Source: Legionellaceae bacterium
GTDB lineage: Bacteria; Pseudomonadota; Gammaproteobacteria; Legionellales; Legionellaceae
Length of the DNA stretch: 7,656 bases
NCBI GenBank assembly: GCA_947505025.1
Contig: CANNIJ010000074.1
Location: forward strand, 1 to 7,656
Reading direction: 5' to 3'
Each line of letters starts with the position of its first letter. Position 1 is the stretch's first letter. This document shows, in pieces, positions 1-5,939 of this stretch. A program made the position numbers and the translations under genes. Under the pieces are notes generated by a model. The model was not told the origin of the DNA, did not search any database, and was given only the letters and a program-made list of their open reading frames with translations.

Positions 1-75
1 CTGAGGTAAAAAGCACAAAAACTCACAAGTATAGCGCGCTTATAAATGAATTCACAGAGTATTGCCCAGCCACTA

Positions 76-130
76 CACGGCTGTCTGCTATAGGGTGGAC
101 CTTGGCTCAATGATATGGGATTAAAATCCA
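76..130. repeat. degenerate copy A of a dispersed intergenic repeat
   Basis: This stretch matches 1252-1322 on the same strand. Ten bases (CACGGCTGTC) are identical, then a 45-base block (86-130 against 1278-1322) has 35 identical positions. The copy at 1252 carries 16 extra bases between the two blocks. The central palindrome that is perfect in copy B is damaged here. It looks like a decayed member of a non-coding repeat family. No transposase or matching ORF lies nearby. The rest of 1-294 shows no gene. Confidence 0.55.
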
Positions 131-217
131 CCCAAAAGTTCTTGCCAAAATACCGTCATTGGATCTAACCTGTGCACTCAAGGAACTTTATACAAGTCCA
201 AACCACATGCAATATCA

Positions 218-249
218 ACGTTTACTCATGATCAAATCTGAGTAAATGT
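218..249. promoter_or_regulatory. 11-bp inverted repeat upstream of the epimerase gene
   Basis: The arms ACGTTTACTCA (218-228) and TGAGTAAATGT (239-249) are complementary at 10 of 11 positions, with eight consecutive pairs next to a 10-base spacer. The element ends 45 bases before the TTG start at 295. It could be an operator for a dimeric regulator or a hairpin in the mRNA leader. It lacks a T-run, so an intrinsic terminator is unlikely. Function is inferred from symmetry and position only. Confidence 0.4.
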
Positions 250-294
250 CAGGAGACCCTGGAAAATAAGATCCCTCACATAAGGAGCAATTGC

Positions 295-1212
295 TTGAAC
301 GTATTAATTGCAGGTGCCACTGGATTCATTGGCAAAAAATTGGTAACGGCAGTGCAATCAACCCATACCGTTACGGTATTAGGGCGCGATAAAGCTAACC
401 TCCGTCGTCATTTTACCCGGCCTATAAATACCGTTACTTGGGAAAGTCTGCCTAATTTAGATGCTAGTACTTATGATGCTGTCATTAATCTTTGTGGTTA
501 TAACATCGCTGCTGCGCGCTGGAGCGACGGTGTTAAAGAACAAATCATTCAATCGCGTGTTACAACAACATCAGTTTTGGTTGAATGGGCTATCAAACAG
601 GCAGCCAAGCCACATTTTATCTGTGCAAACGCTGTTGGGATCTACGGAATGCAGGACCCTGCAGATAATGCTGAGCTGGATGAGGATAGTCTTATTGATT
701 TTGAACATCCACGTGATTTTATGAGTGAGATAGGCATTCGTTGGCAGCAAGCGCTGCAACCCGCGATTGATTATGGTTTGAATGTAGCAAGCACGCGTTT
801 TGGAGTTGTGATTGGTTACGGTGAGGGGATGCTGAAAAAGCTTTCACCAAGTTTTTATATGGGATTGGGTAGTGTCATTGGTGATGGAAGTCAGATTATT
901 TCCTGGGTACATATAGATGATGTTGTAAGCGCAATCATATTCTTGCTCAACAAGCCTGAGTTAACTGGGGTTTTTAACTTAACCTCCCCACACCCAGTCA
1001 GTCAGGCTGAATTTGCGCGAGCATTAGCGACGACAATGCATCGTCCATTGCTATTGAAAGTACCGGCTTTTGTGATTCGAATTTTGCTTGGTGAAATGGG
1101 TGATTGTCTGCTGCTTAATGGGCAGCGTGTGGTGCCCAAGCGTTTGCTCCAGCTGGGTTACGAATTTCGTTATCCACAATTATTGGATGCACTGCGTCAT
1201 GAATATACATGA
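295..1212 (+). CDS. TIGR01777 family epimerase-like protein (YfcH-type, extended SDR with DUF1731)
   Basis: This 305-residue protein belongs to the NAD(P)-binding extended SDR fold. The glycine-rich motif GATGFIG is at residues 7-13, right after the first beta strand. A VGIYG stretch sits where family members carry VGYYG. The C-terminus (about 250-302) matches DUF1731, with the LLxGQRVxPxRLxxxGYxFxYP pattern and an AL near the end. Length is normal for the family. The classical YxxxK pair is not obvious, as is usual in this group. Substrate and reaction are unknown; E. coli YfcH is likewise uncharacterised. The start is the TTG at 295, chosen because AAGGAG (282-287) lies 7 bases upstream and the Rossmann strand begins immediately. 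It appears to be a single-gene unit flanked by two copies of a non-coding repeat. Family assignment is firm; function is open. Confidence 0.9.
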   Translation: MNVLIAGATGFIGKKLVTAVQSTHTVTVLGRDKANLRRHFTRPINTVTWESLPNLDASTYDAVINLCGYNIAAARWSDGVKEQIIQSRVTTTSVLVEWAIKQAAKPHFICANAVGIYGMQDPADNAELDEDSLIDFEHPRDFMSEIGIRWQQALQPAIDYGLNVASTRFGVVIGYGEGMLKKLSPSFYMGLGSVIGDGSQIISWVHIDDVVSAIIFLLNKPELTGVFNLTSPHPVSQAEFARALATTMHRPLLLKVPAFVIRILLGEMGDCLLLNGQRVVPKRLLQLGYEFRYPQLLDALRHEYT

Positions 1213-1234
1213 CGTCTTATGCCATCTTAAGGTT

Positions 1235-1367
1235 GATACAAGATTCTCGTCCACGGCTGTCGCATTGTGTGCGAATCTGCTGTAGGTTGGGCCTCGGCCC
1301 AACAATATGGTCTTAAATTCCATAATCATATTCAATTGCACAGCAATTAAGACCGCCGGCTTGTATC
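1235..1367. repeat. copy B of the dispersed repeat within a MITE-like inverted-repeat frame
   Basis: The part at 1252-1322 is homologous to 76-130. It includes a perfect palindrome, GTTGGGCC-TC-GGCCCAAC (1286-1303), which would form an 8-bp GC-rich hairpin. The whole is bracketed by GATACAAG (1235-1242) and its exact reverse complement CTTGTATC (1360-1367). That bracketing resembles a small non-autonomous element, but I see no target-site duplication and an 8-bp pair could arise by chance. The hairpin lies 73 bases after the epimerase stop and could protect the transcript's 3' end. No T-run follows it. Confidence 0.5.
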
Positions 1368-1414
1368 GCACCATGAACATGTAATTATTTACATAATGCA
1401 AAAATAACAATCAA

Positions 1415-1423
1415 TGTTATACT
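1415..1423 (+). promoter_or_regulatory. extended -10 promoter of the exported cold-shock-domain gene
   Basis: TGT followed by TATACT (1418-1423) matches an extended -10 element (TGnTATAAT) at all but one position. A second TATACT follows directly at 1424-1429. No good -35 lies 16-18 bases upstream, which an extended -10 can tolerate. Transcription would start near 1430 and leave a leader of about 75 bases before the ATG at 1506. Confidence 0.4.
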
Positions 1424-1448
1424 TATACTAGAGCAAGTGTCAATACGC

Positions 1449-1485
1449 CCTAAGAAACAAATAAGAAATTATCTTAGGATTTCTT
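1449..1485 (+). promoter_or_regulatory. two mutually exclusive hairpins in the mRNA leader
   Basis: CCTAAGA (1449-1455) pairs perfectly with TCTTAGG (1472-1478). AAGAAAT (1463-1469), inside that loop, pairs perfectly with ATTTCTT (1479-1485). The stems are interleaved with no base between the two 3' arms, so they should compete rather than stack as a simple pseudoknot. They end 8 bases before the Shine-Dalgarno GAGG (1494-1497). Short AT-rich stems are common by chance, so a switch is only a hypothesis. Confidence 0.3.
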
Positions 1486-1505
1486 GTCTATTTGAGGATA
1501 ACACC

Positions 1506-1760
1506 ATGAACAGCACGAATAAACTTTTAATTATTACCTGTCTTGGAATCCAACTATTTATAAATTCCCCAATAATGGCCGCGACAGGTACTGTACAATC
1601 CTATGACGCCCAAACAGGCCGTGGTATAATCAAAACGGCAGCTGGTAGAAAAATATCGGTATTTGTGTCGGGATCAAAAGGCCGAATAAAAAGAGATCAA
1701 CGTGTACAATTTACAGAAAAAGCAAATGATAAAGGCCATTTCGCCGTGGATGTAAAATAA
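1506..1760 (+). CDS. small exported protein with a degenerate cold-shock (CSD/OB-fold) domain
   Basis: This is an 84-residue protein. Residues 1-26 look like a Sec signal peptide: Lys6, a hydrophobic core at about 7-19, and cleavage probably after Ala25 or Ala26. The remaining 58 or so residues align with cold-shock domains. GTVQSYDAQTGRGII matches the first strands (CspA GTVKWFNADKGFGFI), then VFV at the RNP2 position, QRVQF for GQKVSF, and a final DKGHFAVDV for AKGPAAGNV. Several nucleic-acid-contacting residues are changed: Trp to Ser, RNP1 Phe to Arg and to Ile, RNP2 His-Phe to Ser-Gly. It may therefore not bind RNA like CspA and probably sits in the periplasm. The ATG at 1506 is preferred over an in-frame GTG at 1437 because GAGG (1494-1497) is 8 bases upstream and the signal peptide begins there. 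Function is unknown. Confidence 0.75.
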   Translation: MNSTNKLLIITCLGIQLFINSPIMAATGTVQSYDAQTGRGIIKTAAGRKISVFVSGSKGRIKRDQRVQFTEKANDKGHFAVDVK

Positions 1761-1985
1761 AATTAACATAGCCGTAAATAAACCATGATATTATTAGCAG
1801 TAGCCAATGCACACCAAATACGATGAATGTTTTATCTGATGTCGGACCAGCATTTCGTCGTTTGTTTGTTGTAAGCTTGCCGACTATCTGATAGGAACCT
1901 AATGATACATTTAGCAATGGATTATCTATCTTAATGCCTCAAATGCATGGCTCACTGTAAAGAGTCATCGACATGGCCGTGATTG

Positions 1986-2014
1986 TTTAGACTCGAATAA
2001 CTGGTTTTTATATT
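1986..2014 (+). promoter_or_regulatory. predicted sigma70 promoter of the SDR gene
   Basis: TTTAGA (1986-1991) and TATATT (2009-2014) are separated by 17 bases, with 4/6 and 5/6 matches to the consensus. The leader would be about 40 bases. An inverted repeat overlaps the -10 box. Confidence 0.35.
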
Positions 2015-2037
2015 TGATAAATTCAGCCTAAAAACCA
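2002..2037. promoter_or_regulatory. 9-bp inverted repeat overlapping the SDR promoter
   Basis: TGGTTTTTA (2002-2010) and TAAAAACCA (2029-2037) are exact reverse complements, 18 bases apart. Beyond one mismatch the next two outer pairs also match. The left arm touches the predicted -10 and the right arm ends 6 bases before the AAGGGGGAG ribosome site. This placement would suit a repressor operator or a leader hairpin, but there is no direct evidence for either. Confidence 0.35.
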
Positions 2038-2060
2038 ATTTACAAGGGGGAGCATAGATT

Positions 2061-2759
2061 ATGGCAAACTATTTAGTGATTGCAGCTAGCAGCGCTATTG
2101 GACAAGCGGTCGTCAATATCTTAGTTTCTCAGGGCGATACTGTGTTTACTACTGCTCGAGATAATACCAAAATCCTACCTGATGCGCTGTTGGATGCGAC
2201 TGATTTTGATGCAGTGAGTGAGGTCTTTCAAGAAGCCGGCCAAATAGATGGCGTTGTTAATTGTGCAGGTTCGTTATTCTTAAAAAGCGCGCATACTACC
2301 TCACAACCGCAGTATCAAGCAGTTATTGATTCCTCATTAACCACAGCCTTTGCAACGGTTCGTGCGGCTGGATTGCATATGCAATCAGGTGGATCTGTAG
2401 TCTTGATTTCATCAGCCGCTGCACTGGTTGGCCTGGCCAATCATGAGGCAATTGCAGCCGCAAAAGCAGGAATTATCGGACTTGTGCAATCCGCAGCATC
2501 CACGTATGCACATTTTAATTTGCGTTTTAATGTAGTGGCACCAGGGATGATAGATACACCATTGACTGCACAAATTACTGCAAATCCATTAGCTTTGAAT
2601 GTGTCAAAGGCAATGCATCCACTGGCCAGAATTGGTACACCAGGGGATGTTGCTCGCGCCATTACATTTCTTTTAAATCCTGAAAATAATTGGATTACCG
2701 GACAAGTATTAGCTATAGATGGCGGTTTAAGCCGGGTACGCTCTAAAATTAAAATTTAA
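2061..2759 (+). CDS. atypical SDR family oxidoreductase lacking the catalytic tyrosine
   Basis: This 232-residue protein has a classical short-chain dehydrogenase layout. The cofactor loop AASSAIG (8-14) stands where GxxxGxG is expected, with the first two glycines replaced by alanine. NCAG is at 67-70 (the NAG motif), the active-site Ser is at about 118, and VVAPGMIDTPL (158-168) follows beta-6. The C-terminus has WITGQVLAIDGGLS (211-224). In the YxxxK motif Lys135 is kept but the Tyr position is Ile131 (NHEAIAAAK). Normal reductase catalysis is therefore doubtful, although other SDRs with this NHEAIAAAK pattern appear to exist, so it is probably a subfamily trait rather than decay. The reading frame is intact. 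The ATG at 2061 has a strong AAGGGGGAG (2044-2052). It is followed by the quinol oxidase operon after 81 bases, with its own promoter likely. Substrate is unknown. Confidence 0.88.
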   Translation: MANYLVIAASSAIGQAVVNILVSQGDTVFTTARDNTKILPDALLDATDFDAVSEVFQEAGQIDGVVNCAGSLFLKSAHTTSQPQYQAVIDSSLTTAFATVRAAGLHMQSGGSVVLISSAAALVGLANHEAIAAAKAGIIGLVQSAASTYAHFNLRFNVVAPGMIDTPLTAQITANPLALNVSKAMHPLARIGTPGDVARAITFLLNPENNWITGQVLAIDGGLSRVRSKIKI

Positions 2760-2797
2760 TGGATTGATTTTTAAAATTTTGTTGTGCGCCCATAAAG

Positions 2798-2803
2798 TAT
2801 AAT
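2798..2803 (+). promoter_or_regulatory. -10 box of the cydAB promoter
   Basis: A perfect TATAAT lies 37 bases before the cydA ATG. The positions 16-18 bases upstream are an AT-rich run (within 2770-2780) that is a poor -35 element. This fits a promoter needing an activator, but no specific regulator site can be named. Confidence 0.4.
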
Positions 2804-2830
2804 TAGTTACTTCTTCACTTTACTTACTTT

Positions 2831-2835
2831 AGGAG
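2831..2835 (+). promoter_or_regulatory. ribosome binding site that fixes the cydA start
   Basis: AGGAG lies 5 bases before the ATG at 2841. The longer reading frame begins with a GTG at 2835 that overlaps this site, so the ATG is the better start. Confidence 0.7.
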
Positions 2836-2840
2836 TGGTT

Positions 2841-4211
2841 ATGGCGGTAGAGCTGTTATCTCGCATACAATTTGGCTTTAGTATTGGCTTTCATATTTTG
2901 TTTCCAACATTAAACCTGGGTCTGGCTATTTTTCTTGTGGTGATGGAGATGCTTTGGTTAAAAACCAAGGCGCCGGCTTATTTAGAAATATGTAAATTTT
3001 GGACTAAAATTTTTGCAATGACTTTCGGTATGGGTGTTGTTTCAGGGATTGTATTAGCTTTTCAAATAGGTACCAATTTTGGTCCCTTTATAACTCAGTT
3101 TGGCAATGTCCTGGGCGCCTTATTTGCCTATGAGACTATGACCGCTTTTTTCCTTGAGGCCGGATTTTTAGGCGTCATGTTGTTTGGATGGCAGCGAGTT
3201 CCGCGAGTGCTTCATTTTACTGCGACATTATTGGTAGCGCTGGGTACGACTGTTTCAGCCTTTTGGATTATGTCGGCCAACTCCTGGATGCAAACGCCCA
3301 GCGGTTATCAAGTTATAAATGGTAAATATGTAGTGGATAGCTGGTTGTCGGTTGTTTTTAATCCATCTTTTATTCCTCGCTTTGCTCATATGCTGTTGGC
3401 ATCTTATGCGACCACATGCTTTGTAGTGATAGCGGTTGCGAGTTACTATCTTTTGCAGAAAAAAAATCTAGTACTTTCTAAAAAATGCCTGTCGTTTGCT
3501 TTTTGGGCAGCTTTATTGATTGTTCCATTACAGATTGTTGTCGGAGATATTGTTGGTATCAACGTACATAAGTATCAGCATTTAAAAACTGCAGCGATGG
3601 AGGGCGTTTGGGATACACAAAAAGGTGCTCCATTGATCATTTTTGCCTGGCCATCTCAAGAGAAACAAGCAAATGAATACGTGCTTGCGATTCCTAAATT
3701 GGCGAGCTTGATTAATACCCATCATCTAGATGGCGAGATGCTGGGATTAAAATCGGTTGCCCGCACCGACCAACCAAGAGTTGCTGCTGTATTTTTCTCA
3801 TTCAGGCTAATGGTTGTGATTGGATTACTGATGTTATTCACCGCTCTTATTGGTCTTTTTCTTCGACTTAAGGGACATCTTTACACTAACAAATGGTTTC
3901 AGCGTTGGTGTATTGCGATAGCCCCCTTGGGATTTGTCGCAAGTATTTCAGGTTGGTTAACGGCTGAGATTGGTCGCCAGCCATGGGTTGTTTATCATCT
4001 TTTAAAGACCAGTAATGCCGTTTCAGCTATAGGCATGGAAGAGGTCATTATTTCTTTTATTTTATTACTGATTGCCTATGGCGTTATCTTTGGGTTTTAT
4101 CTCTATTATGTATTTAAACTTATACGTCTTGGGCCCAAGAATATCGATGTTGATGAAGCAGAACAACATTTGTTTCAATATATGACCGATACTGCCAGGG
4201 AGAAAAAATAA
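2841..4211 (+). CDS. cydA: cytochrome bd-type (CioA) ubiquinol oxidase subunit I
   Basis: This 456-residue inner-membrane protein is subunit I of the quinol oxidase that reduces O2 to water with three hemes. Expected residues are visible by alignment with E. coli CydA: His18 and His183 (heme ligands, E. coli His19 and His186), Met324 (heme b558 ligand, in FRLMV), Glu98 and Glu106 in the YETMTAFFLE stretch, Lys249 and Glu254 in the quinol loop, and GRQPW at 378-382. The loop between about 230 and 313 is short, lacking the long insertion of E. coli CydA. That marks the short-Q-loop type, which includes the cyanide-insensitive CioAB of Pseudomonas; some Legionella annotations use qxtA. AGGAG at 2831-2835 supports the ATG at 2841. 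The stop overlaps the cydB ATG by one base (TAATG), so the two subunits are translationally coupled. Confidence 0.97.
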   Translation: MAVELLSRIQFGFSIGFHILFPTLNLGLAIFLVVMEMLWLKTKAPAYLEICKFWTKIFAMTFGMGVVSGIVLAFQIGTNFGPFITQFGNVLGALFAYETMTAFFLEAGFLGVMLFGWQRVPRVLHFTATLLVALGTTVSAFWIMSANSWMQTPSGYQVINGKYVVDSWLSVVFNPSFIPRFAHMLLASYATTCFVVIAVASYYLLQKKNLVLSKKCLSFAFWAALLIVPLQIVVGDIVGINVHKYQHLKTAAMEGVWDTQKGAPLIIFAWPSQEKQANEYVLAIPKLASLINTHHLDGEMLGLKSVARTDQPRVAAVFFSFRLMVVIGLLMLFTALIGLFLRLKGHLYTNKWFQRWCIAIAPLGFVASISGWLTAEIGRQPWVVYHLLKTSNAVSAIGMEEVIISFILLLIAYGVIFGFYLYYVFKLIRLGPKNIDVDEAEQHLFQYMTDTAREKK

Positions 4212-5200
4212 TGCTGCCCTTTATTTTCGCCTTAATTCTCGCATTTATCGTGATAATGTATGTGATTTTAGATGGATTTGATTTGGGTATAGGTATTTTA
4301 TTTCCGTTTACAGCAAATGAAGTCGAACGCGATAGAATGATGAATTCCATCGCCCCTATATGGGATGGGAATGAGACTTGGCTAGTTTTTGGTGGGGCAA
4401 TGCTTTATGCTGCCTTTCCTAGGGTCTATGGATTGCTACTACCGATTCTTTATATGCCATTAATGCTCATGCTTATTTCATTGGTTTTTCGTGGGGTTAG
4501 TTTCGAGTTTCGCTTTAAAGCTGAGAAATCTAAACCATTTTGGAATTGGGCCTTTGCGATTAGTTCAATAGCCGCCGCCTTTTTTCAAGGGGTAGTTCTG
4601 GGATGCTTTGTGCAGGGATTCCAGATTGACGAATCGGCCATGACAATTAATACAAATGGTTGGTTGACTCCATTTACTTTACTTACAGGCATTGCATTGA
4701 CTAGTGGCTATGGTTTGCTGGGTTCTACATGGATGATCATGAAAAGCGAGGGCCGATTACAAAGAAAAATGATTCATTACTCTAAAGGATTACTGGTGCT
4801 TGTCAGTATATTTCTCTTTTTTGTAAGTATTTGGACACCGTTACATAGCCATGAGATTTTTGCGCGCTGGTATAGTTATCCTAACTTTATTTATCTCAGT
4901 CCTTTGCCATTACTAGCGTTAATCGCGGTTTTTTTAGCGTGGAAAAACCTGTCTAAACAAAATGAAGTAAAGCCATTTATGTATAGTATCGTTATTTTTT
5001 TATGTTCCTATGTTGGCATAGGCATTAGTGTTTATCCTTATCTCATTCCTCATAAAGTTACTCTGTGGGAGGCTGCAGCACCCAATACAACGTTGAAGTT
5101 TATTCTAATAGGCGTTGTGATTATGTTGCCAGTTTTACTGGGATATACCGCCTATGCTTATTATTTGTTTCGAGGAAAAACTAACGACAATTATCATTAA
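4211..5200 (+). CDS. cydB: cytochrome bd-type (CioB) ubiquinol oxidase subunit II
   Basis: This 329-residue polytopic membrane protein is subunit II of the oxidase encoded with the gene just upstream. The N-terminal helix ends in the family hallmark DGFDLGIG (21-28). It is followed by APIWDGNETWLV (48-59) and FRGVSFEFR at about 93-101, all strongly conserved in CydB/CioB. Several further hydrophobic helices run to the C-terminus, and length is normal. The start codon shares its A with the cydA stop, and AGGGAG (4197-4202) lies 8 bases upstream. No small accessory subunit of the CydX type follows: 5201-5290 has no open frame with a start. No clear terminator follows either, so readthrough into sdhE is possible, although sdhE seems to have its own promoter. 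Confidence 0.97.
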   Translation: MLPFIFALILAFIVIMYVILDGFDLGIGILFPFTANEVERDRMMNSIAPIWDGNETWLVFGGAMLYAAFPRVYGLLLPILYMPLMLMLISLVFRGVSFEFRFKAEKSKPFWNWAFAISSIAAAFFQGVVLGCFVQGFQIDESAMTINTNGWLTPFTLLTGIALTSGYGLLGSTWMIMKSEGRLQRKMIHYSKGLLVLVSIFLFFVSIWTPLHSHEIFARWYSYPNFIYLSPLPLLALIAVFLAWKNLSKQNEVKPFMYSIVIFLCSYVGIGISVYPYLIPHKVTLWEAAAPNTTLKFILIGVVIMLPVLLGYTAYAYYLFRGKTNDNYH

Positions 5201-5241
5201 CAGTAGTTTCCTAAGATTGACTATTATCCATTAATCCACAG

Positions 5242-5254
5242 GCGTATAATACGC
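5242..5254. promoter_or_regulatory. -10 box inside a perfect 13-base palindrome upstream of sdhE
   Basis: GCGTAT-A-ATACGC is a perfect palindrome, and it contains a consensus TATAAT at 5245-5250. A TTGACT is present at 5217-5222, but the 22-base gap is too long for a standard sigma70 promoter; within 15-18 bases only weak -35 matches exist. The symmetry centred on the -10 could be a repressor site or coincidence. The leader to the sdhE ATG would be about 34 bases. Confidence 0.4.
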
Positions 5255-5290
5255 AGTTAGCGAGAGACTAATCTTTAGGGTGTAGAACAG

Positions 5291-5542
5291 ATGAGCTTAG
5301 ACACACAACGAGCACGACTGATTTGGCGATCACGCCGAGGCATGTTGGAGTTGGATTTGATTTTATCAAGATTTGTTGCAGTTTCGCTGGCTGGTATGAG
5401 TGCAAAGCAGTTGGATGCATATGAGAATTTGTTAGAAAATATCGATCCGGATTTATTTAATTGGTTGATGGGCTATCAAGCGCCAGCCCTTGAGGAGTTC
5501 AGGGAAATTGTTACCTATATTCGAGATCAAGCTCAGACTTAA
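5291..5542 (+). CDS. sdhE: FAD assembly factor SdhE (YgfY/CptB, DUF339)
   Basis: This 83-residue soluble protein promotes covalent attachment of FAD to the SdhA subunit of succinate dehydrogenase and to the fumarate reductase flavoprotein. The defining RGxxE motif is at residues 16-20 (RGMLE), followed by the conserved LD and F. The typical LLE-DPDLFNW block sits at about 47-58. Size matches the family (80-90 residues). AGGGTG (5277-5282) lies 8 bases before the ATG. The 3' end overlaps ygfX, the same pairing as in E. coli (ygfY-ygfX). It was once proposed as the antitoxin partner of YgfX; the flavinylation role is better supported. The sdh operon itself is not in this window. Confidence 0.95.
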   Translation: MSLDTQRARLIWRSRRGMLELDLILSRFVAVSLAGMSAKQLDAYENLLENIDPDLFNWLMGYQAPALEEFREIVTYIRDQAQT

Positions 5543-5939
5543 ACCATCGCTGGATGCTTTAAAGTTATCTTTTTTAGCGCATGGGCTGGCAATATATATT
5601 TTATGTAATTCAGGTTTAACCGGTGTATTTGTAATGCCGCTGGCGGCAGGGATTGTTATTTCATTTAGTCTTGAGATTGCGCGCTGGTCAGCGTATAAAA
5701 CTGAACAAATATTAGACTACATGCAGCCACATTGGTGGTTGAGTCTGGATGCAGAAACTCCACAGCAGTATGAAAATCTACAGATTCGTGTGGATACTGG
5801 ATTTTTCATGTTAGTAGTTCTGACATCAGCCACTAAGAAAAAAAATATCCTGATCTTTAGGGATCAACTAACTTTGAACGAGCTAAGGATGTTATCCATT
5901 ATGCATAGTGTGTCTCATGGAGACAAGTCCGATCCTTGA
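5508..5939 (+). CDS. ygfX: YgfX family membrane protein (CptA)
   Basis: The position directly behind and overlapping sdhE identifies this as YgfX, a small inner-membrane protein proposed in E. coli to affect the cytoskeleton (CptA toxin) or to work with SdhE. From the start used here it has 143 residues. Two hydrophobic segments (about 14-36 and 39-58) form a hairpin, followed by a soluble part. The C-terminus, with FRDQL and LNELRML, resembles the family's end. There is no ATG near the start. The TTG at 5508 is chosen because AGGAG (5493-5497) is 10 bases upstream; an in-frame TTG at 5490 has no clear ribosome site. Overlap with sdhE is 35 bases (53 for the longer form), implying coupled translation. 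The last 25 bases also code, on the other strand, for the end of the carrier gene. Confidence 0.82.
   Translation: MLPIFEIKLRLKPSLDALKLSFLAHGLAIYILCNSGLTGVFVMPLAAGIVISFSLEIARWSAYKTEQILDYMQPHWWLSLDAETPQQYENLQIRVDTGFFMLVVLTSATKKKNILIFRDQLTLNELRMLSIMHSVSHGDKSDP

Larger units (their letters stand above)
1761..2060. other. 300-base non-coding interval
   Basis: No convincing gene is seen here. The first half (1761-1920) holds no clear terminator or repeat. A minus-strand reading frame through it has no recognisable domain. The last 75 bases contain the promoter and inverted repeat described for the SDR gene. Confidence 0.6.

Noticed and set aside
461..724. Plus-strand 87-residue frame inside the epimerase gene
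   Set aside because: Out-of-frame shadow of a well-supported family member.
1180..1410. Minus-strand 76-residue frame
   Set aside because: It runs through the repeat copy and its hairpin and into the end of the epimerase gene; no protein features.
1449..1485. H-type pseudoknot formed by the two interleaved stems
   Set aside because: There is no linker between the two 3' arms to cross a 7-bp stem, so alternative hairpins are more plausible.
1711..1917. Minus-strand 68-residue frame with a hydrophobic stretch
   Set aside because: No recognisable domain, it overlaps the end of the cold-shock-domain gene, and no homology can be argued by eye.
2441..2662. Minus-strand 73-residue frame inside the SDR gene
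   Set aside because: Antisense shadow of the SDR core; no independent support.
2764..2781. Possible FNR-like site before cydA (TTGAT half-site)
   Set aside because: The second half does not match ATCAA; AT-rich sequence explains the resemblance.
4120..4350. Minus-strand 76-residue frame across the cydA-cydB junction
   Set aside because: Antisense to conserved motifs of both subunits.
5291..5939. sdhE-ygfX as a toxin-antitoxin system
   Set aside because: The older CptAB proposal exists, but SdhE's role in flavinylation is better supported and nothing here indicates a toxin module.
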